A stretch of 64,000 nt of DNA from contig NZ_PDLO01000004.1 in NCBI RefSeq assembly GCF_002631205.1, positions 310,001 to 374,000 of the forward strand. Direction: 5' to 3'. The stretch is from Neolewinella marina. Lineage in GTDB: Bacteria > Bacteroidota > Bacteroidia > Chitinophagales > Saprospiraceae. The position numbers and the translations under genes are program-made. This document shows positions 26,022 to 37,089 of this stretch, in pieces. Under the pieces are notes generated by a model. It saw only the letters and a list, made by a program, of their open reading frames with translations. It had not been told where the DNA came from and did no database searches. Positions within the stretch are counted from its first letter, which is position 1. Every line of letters begins with the position of its first letter.

Positions 26022-27407
26022 ATGCACGTAGCCATCCTCGGCAACGGTATCGCCGGAATCACCGCCGCCCGCTGGTTGCGCAAGCTCAGCGACGACGTCC
26101 GCATCACCGTAATCTCCGCCGAATCCGATTACTTCTTCTCCCGCACCGCCCTGATGTACGTCTACATGGGCCACCAGCGCTGGGAAGACCTCATGCCCTA
26201 TGAGCCCTTCTTCTGGTCCAAAAACCGGATCGAACTGCGGCGGGGCTACGTGGAAGGCGTGGACGTGGCCGCTAAAACCCTGCATTTTTCCGGCGGCGAT
26301 AGCCTGGCCTACGACAAGCTCGTGCTGGCCACCGGCAGCGCCTGGAACACCTTTGGCTGGCCCGGACAGGACCTGCAACGGGTGGGCGGACTGGTAAGCG
26401 TCCAGGACCTGGAATACCTGGAAAAGGTCACCCCCGAGATCCAGTCGGCCGTAGTCGTCGGTGGCGGCCTCATCGGCATCGAACTGGCCGAGATGCTCCA
26501 CAGCCGCCACATCCCCGTTACCCTGCTGGTGCGGGAATCCAGCTACTGGAGCAACGTCCTGCCCCGGGAGGAAAGCGAAATGGTCAGCCGCCACATCCAG
26601 AGCCGGGGCATCGAGGTGCTGCACGATACGGAGCTACAGGAGATACACGACGACGGGGGCGGGGCCGCGGGTGCCATAACCACGAAGTCGGGCCGGCGCA
26701 TCGAGTGCCAGTACGTGGGCCTCACCGCCGGGGTACACCCCAACATCGGCTTCCTGGCGGGGAACGACGCCGTGGAAACCGGCAAGGGCATCCTGGTGGA
26801 TCAGTACCTGCGCACCTCCGCCCCCGACGTCTACGCCATCGGCGACTGCGCCGAACTGCGGCAGCCCCGTCCGGGCCGCAAGGCAATCGAGGCCATCTGG
26901 TACACCGGCCGCATGATGGGGGAAACGGTAGCCTATACCCTGCTGGGGCGCCCGGTGGCGTACGACCCCGGCATCTGGTTCAACTCCGCCAAGTTCGTCG
27001 ACCTGGAGTACCAGGTGTACGGCGAGGTGCCCGCCCACGGCCGGGAGGGACTGGCCACCCTCTACTGGGAGCATCCCGACGGTGAAAAATCGGTACGCAT
27101 CAACTACGAGAAAGACGGCGGGGCCGTCCGGGGCTTCAACCTCATGGGCATCCGCTACCGGCAGGAAGTCTGCGAGAAATGGATCGCCAACCGCGCCCCG
27201 ATCGAGGAGGTGCTGCAGAACCTGGGCATGGCCAACTTCGACCCGGAGTTGTACGCCGAATACGAGGCCGATATCGTAGCCCTTTACAACCAGCAGACCG
27301 GCAGTAACCTCCGGCTGCAAAAGAAACGCGGCCTCGACGCCGTCCTCCGCTTCCTCAATTTCAAGACCCGCACTCCCCGTGCCATTGCCCGTCCCGATGC
27401 CCAGTAA
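26022..27407 (+). CDS. FAD/NAD(P)-dependent oxidoreductase
   Basis: A 461-aa pyridine nucleotide-disulphide-type flavoprotein. FAD-binding GxGxxG is at the N-terminus (AILGNGIAGITAARWL), the NAD(P) site is VVVGGGLIGIELAEML, and the second FAD motif is VYAIGDCAEL. There is no redox-active CxxxxC, so it belongs with the rubredoxin/ferredoxin reductase or NirB-N type instead of the disulphide reductases. The next gene, a membrane polyferredoxin, overlaps its end by 11 bases. The pair probably passes electrons from NAD(P)H to a quinone or periplasmic acceptor. Confidence 0.85.
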   Translation: MHVAILGNGIAGITAARWLRKLSDDVRITVISAESDYFFSRTALMYVYMGHQRWEDLMPYEPFFWSKNRIELRRGYVEGVDVAAKTLHFSGGDSLAYDKLVLATGSAWNTFGWPGQDLQRVGGLVSVQDLEYLEKVTPEIQSAVVVGGGLIGIELAEMLHSRHIPVTLLVRESSYWSNVLPREESEMVSRHIQSRGIEVLHDTELQEIHDDGGGAAGAITTKSGRRIECQYVGLTAGVHPNIGFLAGNDAVETGKGILVDQYLRTSAPDVYAIGDCAELRQPRPGRKAIEAIWYTGRMMGETVAYTLLGRPVAYDPGIWFNSAKFVDLEYQVYGEVPAHGREGLATLYWEHPDGEKSVRINYEKDGGAVRGFNLMGIRYRQEVCEKWIANRAPIEEVLQNLGMANFDPELYAEYEADIVALYNQQTGSNLRLQKKRGLDAVLRFLNFKTRTPRAIARPDAQ

Positions 27408-29349
27408 ACGTACCCCCAAGACCACCCTGCAGTACGTAGGCTTGGCCCTCTTCGCCGTCGCCCTGCTCGTCTTTACGGCCATGCTCGGGCTGGAAAACTA
27501 CCGGATCGGCGAAGAGGAGTTCCTGTCTACCGTAGCCCCCGCCCCGGAAGGAGTCGTCACCGGAGTATCCGCCGGCTCCTCCAGTGGGGAGAGCTCGAAC
27601 GACCCGGCGCCGGCTCCCGAAGCGGACCCCAAGGCCCGCCTGGTCTACGAGGTCAGGGGCGCCGCCTTCCAGGCCGCCGGTCAGGAGCTGGGGCTGTTTG
27701 ACCAGACCTTCGGCAGCAGCTTCAGCTTCCAGGACAAGATCGAGGAGGTCTATACCGCCGCCCGCCGCCGGGCCGACGAGCGGGTCGATCAGCTGATGGC
27801 CGAAGCGGCCCTCCCCGACGGCGTTTCGGAGTGGGACCTGCGGCTTTCGGATCCGATCTACTTCAAATCCAGCCTGCTCTCGGTGGCCACCGCCGCCGAG
27901 CGGGGACCGGTGAAGGACAATCCCCTGCTCTTCCTCGGGCTCACCATCGGGCTCGGGTTGCTGGGCGGACTGCTCTACATTATCCCGAAGTTCCGCGGCA
28001 AACCCGGGATCAAGCACGACCACATCTACCACTCCCAGCTCACCAAGGGACTGAACCTGGGCTGGCGCAGCGTCTTCCTGGCGGTGGCCACCCTGGGCAT
28101 CATCGGTTACGGGGTGAGGTACATGGCCAGCGACTGGTTCTGGCCGGGGGTGACGGTGGTGGTGGCCCTGCTCATCATCGGGCTGGTGCTCTTCGCCGAG
28201 CATTCCTGGCGCAACCGTCCGGCCCGCGCGGCCGACCCCGCCGGATTATCGGCCTACCTCGGCATCCTGGCCGGTACCTACCTCATCGGCTTCTATATCC
28301 TGCTGTACTGGGCCCCGGAGCACGTCACGGCCTGGATCACCATGGTGAATCCCGTGAAGCAGGGCCTCTTCGGGGGGATGGCCAGTCAGTGGTTCCTCTA
28401 CGGACTGCTGTACACCCTCATCATCCTGGTCATGGGTGTGCGCATGCTGGCCAAGTACCGCCACAACAGGTATCAGGTCGTGCGGACCTTCTCCGTCATG
28501 TTCTTCCAGCTGGCCTTCGCCTTCCTGATCCCCGAGATCCTCGGTGCGCTGAACAAGCCGCAGCAGGACCTGAAGAATATCTGGCCGCTGGACTACGACT
28601 TCTTCTTCAGCTGGCAGCTGGAGGAATTCCAGAGCGCCGGGGCCCTGGGCACCTTCATGCTGGTATGGGGCATCTTTCTGGTCATCGTGGGCGTCCCCCT
28701 GATGGTCCACCTCGTCGGCAAGCGGTGGTACTGCAGCTGGGTGTGCGGCTGCGGCGGCCTCGCCGAGACCATGGGCGACCCCTGGCGGCAGCTCAGCGAC
28801 AAGAGCCTCCGCGCCTGGAAGTTCGAGCGGTGGATCATCCACGGGGTGCTGGTGGCGGCCATCGGCATGACGGCCCTGACGCTCTACTCCTACTTCACCG
28901 GCGCCGACAGCCTGCTCGGTTTTCAGACCTGGAAGGTGCAGAAGTGGTACGGCTTCCTCATCGGCGCGGGCTTCGCCGGGGTGGTGGGCACCGGCTTCTA
29001 CCCCCTGATGGGCAACCGGGTGTGGTGCCGCTTCGGCTGCCCCCTGGCGGCCTACCTCGGACTGGTACAGCGCTTCCAGAGCCGCTTCCGCATCACCACC
29101 AACGGCGGACAGTGCATCAGCTGCGGCAACTGCTCCACCTACTGCGAGATGGGCATCGACGTACGCGCCTACGCCCAGAAGGGGCAGGACATCGTGCGGG
29201 CCAGCTGCGTAGGCTGTGGCGTCTGCGCGGCGGTATGCCCCCGGGGGGTACTGCGCCTCGAAAACTCCAGCGTCGACGCCGGCTACCGGACGGTGCCGGA
29301 GCGGGTGATCCACGTCTCCGAGGAGGAAGGGGCCTACCTGAAGTTCTGA
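27397..29349 (+). CDS. NosR/NapH-like membrane polyferredoxin
   Basis: A 650-aa membrane protein. An N-terminal TM and a periplasmic-looking charged region (to about residue 165) precede a cluster of about nine hydrophobic segments. Cys motifs WYCSWVCGCGGLAE and WCRFGCPLAAYLG are the CxxxCP-type elements of the NapH/NosR/CcoG group. The C-terminus has two [4Fe-4S] motifs, CISCGNCSTYCEMG and CVGCGVCAAVCPRG. The ATG at 27397 overlaps the FAD oxidoreductase gene, so the two proteins are expected to form one electron-transfer complex. No nos, nap or cco structural genes are nearby, so the final acceptor is unknown. Confidence 0.82.
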   Translation: MPSKRTPKTTLQYVGLALFAVALLVFTAMLGLENYRIGEEEFLSTVAPAPEGVVTGVSAGSSSGESSNDPAPAPEADPKARLVYEVRGAAFQAAGQELGLFDQTFGSSFSFQDKIEEVYTAARRRADERVDQLMAEAALPDGVSEWDLRLSDPIYFKSSLLSVATAAERGPVKDNPLLFLGLTIGLGLLGGLLYIIPKFRGKPGIKHDHIYHSQLTKGLNLGWRSVFLAVATLGIIGYGVRYMASDWFWPGVTVVVALLIIGLVLFAEHSWRNRPARAADPAGLSAYLGILAGTYLIGFYILLYWAPEHVTAWITMVNPVKQGLFGGMASQWFLYGLLYTLIILVMGVRMLAKYRHNRYQVVRTFSVMFFQLAFAFLIPEILGALNKPQQDLKNIWPLDYDFFFSWQLEEFQSAGALGTFMLVWGIFLVIVGVPLMVHLVGKRWYCSWVCGCGGLAETMGDPWRQLSDKSLRAWKFERWIIHGVLVAAIGMTALTLYSYFTGADSLLGFQTWKVQKWYGFLIGAGFAGVVGTGFYPLMGNRVWCRFGCPLAAYLGLVQRFQSRFRITTNGGQCISCGNCSTYCEMGIDVRAYAQKGQDIVRASCVGCGVCAAVCPRGVLRLENSSVDAGYRTVPERVIHVSEEEGAYLKF

Positions 29350-29840
29350 CCAGCGGCCCCCTCCCGGCTCAGCAGGTGCACGGCGCAGGGGTCGCCCCCA
29401 AGTTCGCGCTCCTCCAAGAATACGAAGCCCAGCCGGCGGTAGAAGCGGATCGCAGCCGTATTCGTCACCAGCGGATCGACGAGGATGCCCACAACCTTGA
29501 GGTCCCGAAAGCAGCGCGCGATGACCTCCTCCATGATGAGCGTGCCGTAGCCCCGGCCCAGGTCCTCCGCTTTGCCGATCCAGAGGTCGATGGCGCGGTG
29601 GTGGTCCGCCACCTGCCCCCAGTAGTGGCTCTCTTCCCGGGCCGGGTCGATGATCTGGACAAAGGCGATGGGCCGGTCCCGGAGTTCGGCGATCAGTTGT
29701 TCCCGCCACGGGTGGTGGGTGCCCAGGTCCGTTTCCCAATCCCACTCCTCACCACCCGTGGCGGCTGCCACGTGGGGTTGGGCCGACCAGTGCTGCAGCA
29801 GGGGGATATCCTGGGGGGTAGCGGGGCGCAGGTGTAGCAT
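29334..29840 (-). CDS. AAC(6')-like GNAT acetyltransferase
   Basis: A 168-aa GNAT. The acetyl-CoA pyrophosphate loop is LGRGYGTLIM, and the C-terminal half (ILVDPLVTNTAAIRFYRRLGF) matches the aminoglycoside 6'-N-acetyltransferase branch, as do WREQLIAEL and FVQIIDPAREESHYWG. Many chromosomal members of this branch acetylate unknown small molecules or siderophore precursors, so resistance should not be assumed. It converges on the polyferredoxin gene with a 16-base overlap of 3' ends. Confidence 0.75.
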   Translation of the reverse strand: MLHLRPATPQDIPLLQHWSAQPHVAAATGGEEWDWETDLGTHHPWREQLIAELRDRPIAFVQIIDPAREESHYWGQVADHHRAIDLWIGKAEDLGRGYGTLIMEEVIARCFRDLKVVGILVDPLVTNTAAIRFYRRLGFVFLEERELGGDPCAVHLLSREGAAGQNFR

Positions 29841-29865
29841 GAGGGGGGGATTTACTGCTGATTAG

Positions 29866-30050
29866 ACATCTGATGTTGTCCGGGGGGACATCCGATGTCC
29901 TCGAGGGGGCTGAGTCGAGAAAAACGGATGAAAATGGGCAAAACCATGGCACAATGCTCCTATTCGGGGCATTTCACTCCGAATTTGGGGTTTTTTAGCA
30001 CATTCAACATCCGATGTTCTCCGCTGAAAATGGCTGAGGACATCCGATGT
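29866..30050. repeat. Four copies of palindrome ACATC-n-GATGT
   Basis: Copies at 29866-29876 (central T), 29888-29898, 30007-30017 and 30040-30050 (central C). The second copy extends to a 15-bp palindrome (GGACATC-C-GATGTCC). All four lie between the GNAT start and the terminator of the ahpD-like gene and have no coding role. They could be operators for the GNAT gene or a short REP-like element. Confidence 0.7.
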
Positions 30051-30057
30051 GTACCCC

Positions 30058-30093
30058 AAAAAAAAGCCCCCGCACCAACATCGGTACGGGGGC
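30058..30093 (-). terminator. Intrinsic terminator of the ahpD-like gene
   Basis: GCCCCCG (30066-30072) pairs with CGGGGGC (30087-30093). On the minus strand the stem is followed by eight T. Confidence 0.8.
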
Positions 30094-30117
30094 TTTCCTT
30101 ATTCAGCGGGGGGCAGG

Positions 30118-30690
30118 CTACTGCTGCTTCCACGCGCGGCTGGCGAAGGCATCGTCCAGCGGGGTTTCGAAGACGTGGTTGTAGTAGTTGCTCATGGTCT
30201 TGACGCCGGCGGCGGCCACTACTCCGGCTACGTGGCGCTCGGTGTAGCCGGCGCTGAGGAATTCCTCCACGTCGGATTCCGAGGGGCGGCCCCGCTTGGC
30301 GATGAAGGCCTTGCTGAAGCGGCTCAGGGCACCCAGCTTCGCGTCGGGCACCTCGGTGTTGTTGCGGATGGCGTCGGTCACCTCGGTGGGCACCTTCGAC
30401 ATCTTGTCGGCAATGAAGCTGTGGGCGGCCAGACAGTACTCACAGCCGTTCTCGTAGCTGATCGACATGAAGATCACCTCCTGCTCTTGGGGCGTGAAGC
30501 CGGCGTGCTGGCGGAAGGAGTTGTAGGCGTGGGTGTAGGCATCCAGCAGGGCGGGGTTGTTGGCCATGCCGGCGTACATATTGGGCACCATGCCCATGCT
30601 CTTTTTCGCCTGCTCCAGGATGGGGCGGGCTACCGGGTCGGCGGATTCAATGGTCTGGGGCTGGAAGGTCAGATTTTGCAGTGTATTCAT
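30118..30690 (-). CDS. AhpD-like carboxymuconolactone decarboxylase-family protein
   Basis: A 190-aa all-helical protein of the AhpD/CMD family. The redox motif is ENGCEYCLAAHSF: a CxxC pair with the flanking Glu and His of the AhpD proton relay. Such proteins reduce peroxides or recycle peroxiredoxins. It lies downstream of a TetR-family gene on the same strand, 60 bases apart. Between them sits a 22-bp palindrome matching one in front of the tetR gene, so this gene is a likely target of that regulator. Its own terminator follows. Confidence 0.85.
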   Translation of the reverse strand: MNTLQNLTFQPQTIESADPVARPILEQAKKSMGMVPNMYAGMANNPALLDAYTHAYNSFRQHAGFTPQEQEVIFMSISYENGCEYCLAAHSFIADKMSKVPTEVTDAIRNNTEVPDAKLGALSRFSKAFIAKRGRPSESDVEEFLSAGYTERHVAGVVAAAGVKTMSNYYNHVFETPLDDAFASRAWKQQ

Positions 30691-30714
30691 GGGAAAGGTT
30701 GTTAAAGGGGTTAA

Positions 30715-30736
30715 TAACTAAGCAACCGCTTAGTTA
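30715..30736. promoter_or_regulatory. TetR operator, ahpD-like promoter copy
   Basis: A perfect 22-bp inverted repeat, TAACTAAGC-AACC-GCTTAGTTA, 25 bases upstream of the ahpD-like ATG. The core CTAAGC-N4-GCTTAG is identical to the palindrome before the tetR gene at 31323-31340. Two identical half-sites with the same 4-base spacer at both promoters strongly suggest a shared repressor site. Confidence 0.75.
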
Positions 30737-30750
30737 AGGGGTAAAAAAAT

Positions 30751-31317
30751 TTAGAGTTGCTCGAAGGAGACTTCGATGTAGTCGTTCAGTTGGTTACGGT
30801 CGAAGACCTTGCTGCCGGCGGTGAGGCCCTGCAGGGCGACCATCAGGTAGTTCACCCGGCGGTCCAGGGTACTTGCGTCCGCCCGGGGTGCGGCGGCGGC
30901 CAGTTTCACCTTCAGCACCCGCCGCAGGTGGTCGACGAAGGGGGTGATCTCCGCCTGGATCGCGGGATCGGCTTCCGCAGCCAGTTCCCCCAGGGTGTTG
31001 TGGAGCAGGCAGCCGTTCCGCTGCCGGTGGGCCAGGGCGAAATCCAGGAAATCGTGGAAGTAGGCCTTGATGGCCGCTACGCCGTCGGGCGAGGCTTCCA
31101 ACTTGTCCACCAGCCGCAGCATCTTGGCCTGGTAGTGCCGCAGGCTGGCCAGCAGCACCCCCCGCTTGTTCCGGAAACTGGCGTAGATGGAGAATTGGTT
31201 GATGCCCATCTCCTTCTCCAGCATCCGCACGGAAGTACCGCCGTAGCCGTGCCGCCAGAAGACGTGCATGGCCTTCTCGACGACCTCTTCCTCCTTGTAT
31301 TGCTTGCTGCGGGGCAT
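30751..31317 (-). CDS. TetR/AcrR-family regulator
   Basis: A 188-aa repressor with an N-terminal helix-turn-helix (VFWRHGYGGTSVRMLEKEMGINQFSIYASFRNKRGVL region) and a helical ligand-binding C-terminal domain (QRNGCLLHNTLGELA). An operator-like palindrome begins five bases upstream of its ATG, implying autoregulation, and an identical core precedes the ahpD-like gene downstream. The HNTLGELA motif and N-terminus resemble regulators that respond to electrophiles or oxidants, but the ligand is not known. Confidence 0.88.
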   Translation of the reverse strand: MPRSKQYKEEEVVEKAMHVFWRHGYGGTSVRMLEKEMGINQFSIYASFRNKRGVLLASLRHYQAKMLRLVDKLEASPDGVAAIKAYFHDFLDFALAHRQRNGCLLHNTLGELAAEADPAIQAEITPFVDHLRRVLKVKLAAAAPRADASTLDRRVNYLMVALQGLTAGSKVFDRNQLNDYIEVSFEQL

Positions 31318-31322
31318 GGTAT

Positions 31323-31340
31323 TCTAAGCGTGTGCTTAGA
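31323..31340. promoter_or_regulatory. TetR operator, autoregulatory copy
   Basis: TCTAAGC-GTGT-GCTTAGA, a perfect 18-bp inverted repeat five bases upstream of the tetR ATG. It shares the CTAAGC-N4-GCTTAG core with 30715-30736. Confidence 0.75.
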
Positions 31341-31380
31341 TAACGGCGGGCGGGACTTTTAGTTCACCATACCCAAAGGT

Positions 31381-31806
31381 TCAGGCCTCCCGCAGCGCCG
31401 CGATATCCATCTTCTTCATCAGCTGGAAGGCCGCGACTACCCGGGGCGCCCGCTCCGGATCACCGAGCAGCGCCGGCAGCTCCGCGGGCACTACTTGCCA
31501 GCTTACGCCGAACTTGTCCTTCAGCCACCCGCAGTTCCCCTCCGATCCGCCATCCGCCGTCAACCGCTCCCAGTAGTGGTCGATCTCTTGCTGGGTTTCG
31601 CAGCTGATGACGAAGGAGACCGCCTCGTTGAAACCGAACTGCGGTCCGCCGTTCAGCCCCATGAACGGGCTGCCGTTCAGCTCGAAGGTGACGACCGCCC
31701 CCTGGTCAGCAACGATGCGGGAATCGGGAAATACGGAGGTATAGAGCCGCGCGGCTTCTGCGGCCCGCCCGTCGAACCACAGGCAAGGATAGGGGGAGTT
31801 GGTCAT
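31381..31806 (-). CDS. PhnB-like VOC-superfamily protein
   Basis: A 141-aa glyoxalase/bleomycin-resistance-fold protein of the PhnB ('3-demethylubiquinone methyltransferase-like') type. Typical elements are PCLWFDGRAAEAARLYTSVF, FMGLNGGPQFGFNEAVSFVI and DKFGVSWQVVP. The true activity of such proteins is mostly unknown; some bind metal and small metabolites. I start at 31806, where the conserved PCLWFDG region begins, not at an ATG 14 codons earlier inside the katE terminator region. It is read in the same direction as katE. Confidence 0.8.
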   Translation of the reverse strand: MTNSPYPCLWFDGRAAEAARLYTSVFPDSRIVADQGAVVTFELNGSPFMGLNGGPQFGFNEAVSFVISCETQQEIDHYWERLTADGGSEGNCGWLKDKFGVSWQVVPAELPALLGDPERAPRVVAAFQLMKKMDIAALREA

Positions 31807-31830
31807 CGAAGCGAAGGTTGGTAAAGCATA

Positions 31831-31863
31831 AAAAAGAAGGTACTGCATTTTCGTGCAGTACCT
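31831..31863 (-). terminator. Intrinsic terminator of katE
   Basis: AGGTACTGCA (31838-31847) pairs with TGCAGTACCT (31854-31863); on the minus strand the stem is followed by TCTTTTTT. Confidence 0.8.
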
Positions 31864-31896
31864 CCTCTTGTCGGCTCACATGTCCCGCGGCGCTGG

Positions 31897-34044
31897 CTAG
31901 ACCGGGATCATCTTCGCTACCTCCATCCGATCGAAGTTGCGGTGCTGGGCGATGGCCTTGATGAATGCCTGCGGCTTCCCGTCCACGAAGACGGCCTTGT
32001 CGTCCTTTTTGTGGTCGCCGACGTGGGTGGCGTCCAGGAGTTTCACGGCAGCTCCGTCCGCGGCAATGGCCTTGCAGTGCTTGAAAGCTTCATTGACGAA
32101 CTTCTTGTACTTGGCCTGCTTCAGCAGGGCGTCGACCGACTTTTGGCCACCCGGGATGTACACGGCATCGAAGAGCACGCTTTCCGTGGTCATAATGGCC
32201 GCGAACACCTCATGGTCGTGCCCCTTGGTACATTTGATGGTGCCGCCGTGGGGAGCGACGATCTTCACCATGGCGTTTTCCTTTTCCAGGGCATCCCGCA
32301 TGGGGCCGAAGTCGTCGGCGTCGAAGCCATCGGCCGCCAGTACTGCGATTTGCCGGGTGGCAATCGAGTTTGACGGAAGGTGGGTTTGACTCAGAGCATC
32401 CGATTTTTCCAGGTACACCTGTTTCTCTCTGGGCTGCATCTTTTCCACCTCATCGTCCGGCCCGATGGCCTGGTTGACGGGCGGATCTACGCTGTCGGGC
32501 ACTTCCAGGCCCAGTCCGTCGGCCACCTGCTTGGCGAGTGCCTCGTCGATCTGGGAGATCATAAACAGCATGCGCTGCTGGACGTGGGGGTAGGTACACT
32601 TGCCCAGTTCGAAGGTATAGGCATCGGCCACGTGGGCCTTTTCCCAGTCATTCAGGCTGCGGTAGAACAGGGCAGGCTGGGAGAAATAGTCGACGAAGCT
32701 TTCGCTGCGGGCCCGAATCTTGTGTCCGTCGATCCGCTCGGTGAAGGATTCAAAGGCGCCATCGGCGATGCTCGTCAGAAAGGGGCAGCCGCCGCCCAGG
32801 GTGTTGGGGAAGTAGGCGGTTTTCCCCTTGGGGATCTGCATCTGCATATGTCCGTCCCGCTGGTTGTTGTGGACGGCGGCGATCGACTGGTTGATCGGGA
32901 TCTGCTCGAAGTTCACGCTGCCCAGCCGGCTCAGCTGGGTATCGCGGTAGGAGAAGAGCCTCCCCTGCAGCAGGGGATCGTTGCTGAAGTCCAGTCCGGG
33001 CACCAAATGGGTAGGCAGGAAGGCTACCTGCTCGGTTTCCGCGAAGAAGTTGTCGGGGTTCCGGTTCAGGGTCATCTTGCCCACGATCTTCACCGGCACC
33101 ATCTCCTCGGGGATCAACTTGGTAGCGTCGAGCAGGTCGAAGGGGAACTTGTGCTCGTCCGCCTCGGGGATGATTTGCAGGCCCAGTTCCCACTCGGGGA
33201 ACTGACCGGCATCAATGGCATCCCATAGGTCGCGGCGGTGGAAATCGGGGTCGGCGCCGTTGATCTTGACGGCTTCGTCCCAGGTGACGGAATGCACCCC
33301 CAGCTTCGGCTTCCAGTGAAAGCGGACGAAGTGGGCCACGCCCTCGGCGTTGATCATGCGGAAGGTGTGGATGCCGAAGCCCTCCATCATCCGGAAGCTG
33401 CGCGGGATGGCCCGGTCGCTCATCACCCAGATGTGGTTGTGCAGCGTCTCGGGGGACAAGGAAACGAAGTCGTAAAACGTATCGTGGGCAGACTGCGCCT
33501 GGGGGATTTCGCGGTCGGGCTCGGGCTTGACGGAGTGGATCAGGTCGGGAAACTTCATCGCGTCCTGGATGAAAAAAATGGGCATGTTGTTGCCCACCAG
33601 GTCCCAGACGCCTTCCTCGGTGTAGAACTTGACGGCGAAACCGCGGACGTCGCGCGCCAGGTCCGGGGAGCCCTTGGAGCCGGCTACGGTAGAGAAGCGG
33701 ACGAAGACGGGCGTCTTGCGGGAGGTATCATTGAAGATGCCGGCCTTGGTGAACTCCGGGATCGCCTCGTAGAGCTCGAACACCCCGTGGGCCGCGCTGC
33801 CCCGGGCGTGGACGATCCGCTCCGGAATGCGCTCGTGGTCGAAGTGGTTGATCTTTTCCCGCAGCAGGAAATCCTCTAGGAGGGTGCCGCCGCGGATGCC
33901 GGACTTCAGGGAGTTGTTGGTGTCGTTCACCTTGAGCCCCATATTCGTGGTCAGGGGCTGGTCGGTGGGGTCCTTGCGGTAGGGTTCCAGCGCCTCGTTC
34001 TTGGCGGAGTTCGGGGCGGCGGGGGGTGTTTTCTTTTTGCTCAT
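31897..34044 (-). CDS. katE: Large-subunit monofunctional catalase (HPII type)
   Basis: A 715-aa haem catalase that dismutates hydrogen peroxide. The essential His is in [15 protein letters not shown], the Asn in [14 protein letters not shown] and the proximal haem-ligand Tyr in [14 protein letters not shown]. After about residue 560 comes the extra flavodoxin/class I GATase-like domain of large catalases ([34 protein letters not shown]), which is structural. The ATG at 34044 ([13 protein letters not shown]) is preferred over an upstream TTG frame, whose 63 extra residues are Arg/Pro-rich and not catalase-like. It is divergent from katG across 273 bases. Confidence 0.95.
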   Translation of the reverse strand: MSKKKTPPAAPNSAKNEALEPYRKDPTDQPLTTNMGLKVNDTNNSLKSGIRGGTLLEDFLLREKINHFDHERIPERIVHARGSAAHGVFELYEAIPEFTKAGIFNDTSRKTPVFVRFSTVAGSKGSPDLARDVRGFAVKFYTEEGVWDLVGNNMPIFFIQDAMKFPDLIHSVKPEPDREIPQAQSAHDTFYDFVSLSPETLHNHIWVMSDRAIPRSFRMMEGFGIHTFRMINAEGVAHFVRFHWKPKLGVHSVTWDEAVKINGADPDFHRRDLWDAIDAGQFPEWELGLQIIPEADEHKFPFDLLDATKLIPEEMVPVKIVGKMTLNRNPDNFFAETEQVAFLPTHLVPGLDFSNDPLLQGRLFSYRDTQLSRLGSVNFEQIPINQSIAAVHNNQRDGHMQMQIPKGKTAYFPNTLGGGCPFLTSIADGAFESFTERIDGHKIRARSESFVDYFSQPALFYRSLNDWEKAHVADAYTFELGKCTYPHVQQRMLFMISQIDEALAKQVADGLGLEVPDSVDPPVNQAIGPDDEVEKMQPREKQVYLEKSDALSQTHLPSNSIATRQIAVLAADGFDADDFGPMRDALEKENAMVKIVAPHGGTIKCTKGHDHEVFAAIMTTESVLFDAVYIPGGQKSVDALLKQAKYKKFVNEAFKHCKAIAADGAAVKLLDATHVGDHKKDDKAVFVDGKPQAFIKAIAQHRNFDRMEVAKMIPV

Positions 34045-34133
34045 GCCAGGCGGGTTTAGGTGTGGTCCGCAATGGATCAAAACCCTGGCTTTCGCCCCCC
34101 TGTTCGGGTAGCGGCGACGGATAAGTTCCGGGC

Positions 34134-34156
34134 GGCGGCGCGCGGGTGCCGGGGAA
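34134..34156. repeat. 23-bp dispersed repeat, copy 1
   Basis: GGCGGCGCGCGGGTGCCGGG followed by GAA, in the katE-katG intergenic region. Exact copies occur inverted at 54955-54977 and 62909-62931. A 15-bp core (GCGGGTGCCGGGGAA) also lies inside the MFS gene at about 8833-8847. Confidence 0.7.
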
Positions 34157-34305
34157 ATGCGGTTCGGCCAACCTGCCCCTGGCGGGCGGGGTCTTTTTCT
34201 TGACACAAACCTTTCCTTCGGGCATTGAACCATGCCGGCGGCCTATCCCTTTTAGAGGGTATACTTTAAACCGACCGCGGCTGCTTCGCCGGCCCACCCC
34301 GATAA

Positions 34306-36621
<2,316 letters not shown>

Positions 36622-36644
36622 TCGGGCACCTACCGCAAACATTA

Positions 36645-36679
36645 GAGGCGATCTCCTTTGGGGGTCGCCTCTTTTTTTT
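36645..36679 (+). terminator. Intrinsic terminator of katG
   Basis: GAGGCGA (36645-36651) pairs with TCGCCTC (36665-36671), followed by eight T. Confidence 0.85.
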
Positions 36680-36680
36680 G

Positions 36681-37064
36681 AGGTCGAGGCGCTGCGCGCC
36701 GAGGAATTTTCAGAAACCACGGAGGCACTGAGGGTCACTGAGGAGCGTCCTTTCGCTTCTCAATTCTCCCTACCCGCCAGGACCTCGCGGTGTGCCCAGC
36801 GCAGCGGCGCACCCGCGAGCGTCCGTATCGCAGCCGCCCGCCGAGGCATTTACCATTTACCACGTACAAAATACCATGTACCATTTGCGGGGCAGCTCCC
36901 AAGGTCGAGGCGTTGCGCGCCGAGATATTTTCAGAAACCACGGAGGCACTGAGGGTCACTGAGGAGCGTCCTTTCGCTTCTCAATTCTCCCTACCCGCCA
37001 GGACCTCGCGGTGTGCCCAGCGCAGCGGCGCACCCGCGAGCGTCCGTACCGCAGCTTCCCGCCG
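36681..37064. repeat. 163-bp direct repeat, two copies
   Basis: Copy 1 (36681-36843) and copy 2 (36902-37064) are nearly identical, offset by 221 bases; differences are a few substitutions (for example CGCTGCGC/CGTTGCGC). They share TTTCAGAAACCACGGAGGCA and CGCTTCTCAATTCTCCCTAC. The 58-bp spacer contains near-repeats of ACCATTTACC/ACCATGTACC. No coding potential is convincing. They fill the gap between katG and the DoxX-like gene (36622-37089). Confidence 0.85.
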
Positions 37065-37089
37065 GGCCACAGGCCCGACCACCCGGCCG

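Noticed and set aside
29334-29840. Calling the GNAT gene an aminoglycoside resistance determinant
   Set aside because: The similarity is to a broad branch of acetyltransferases, many with other substrates; no resistance context is present.
34045-34233. N-terminal extension of katE from an upstream TTG
   Set aside because: The added 63 residues are Arg/Pro-rich, not found in catalases, and overlap a dispersed repeat; the ATG at 34044 fits the family.
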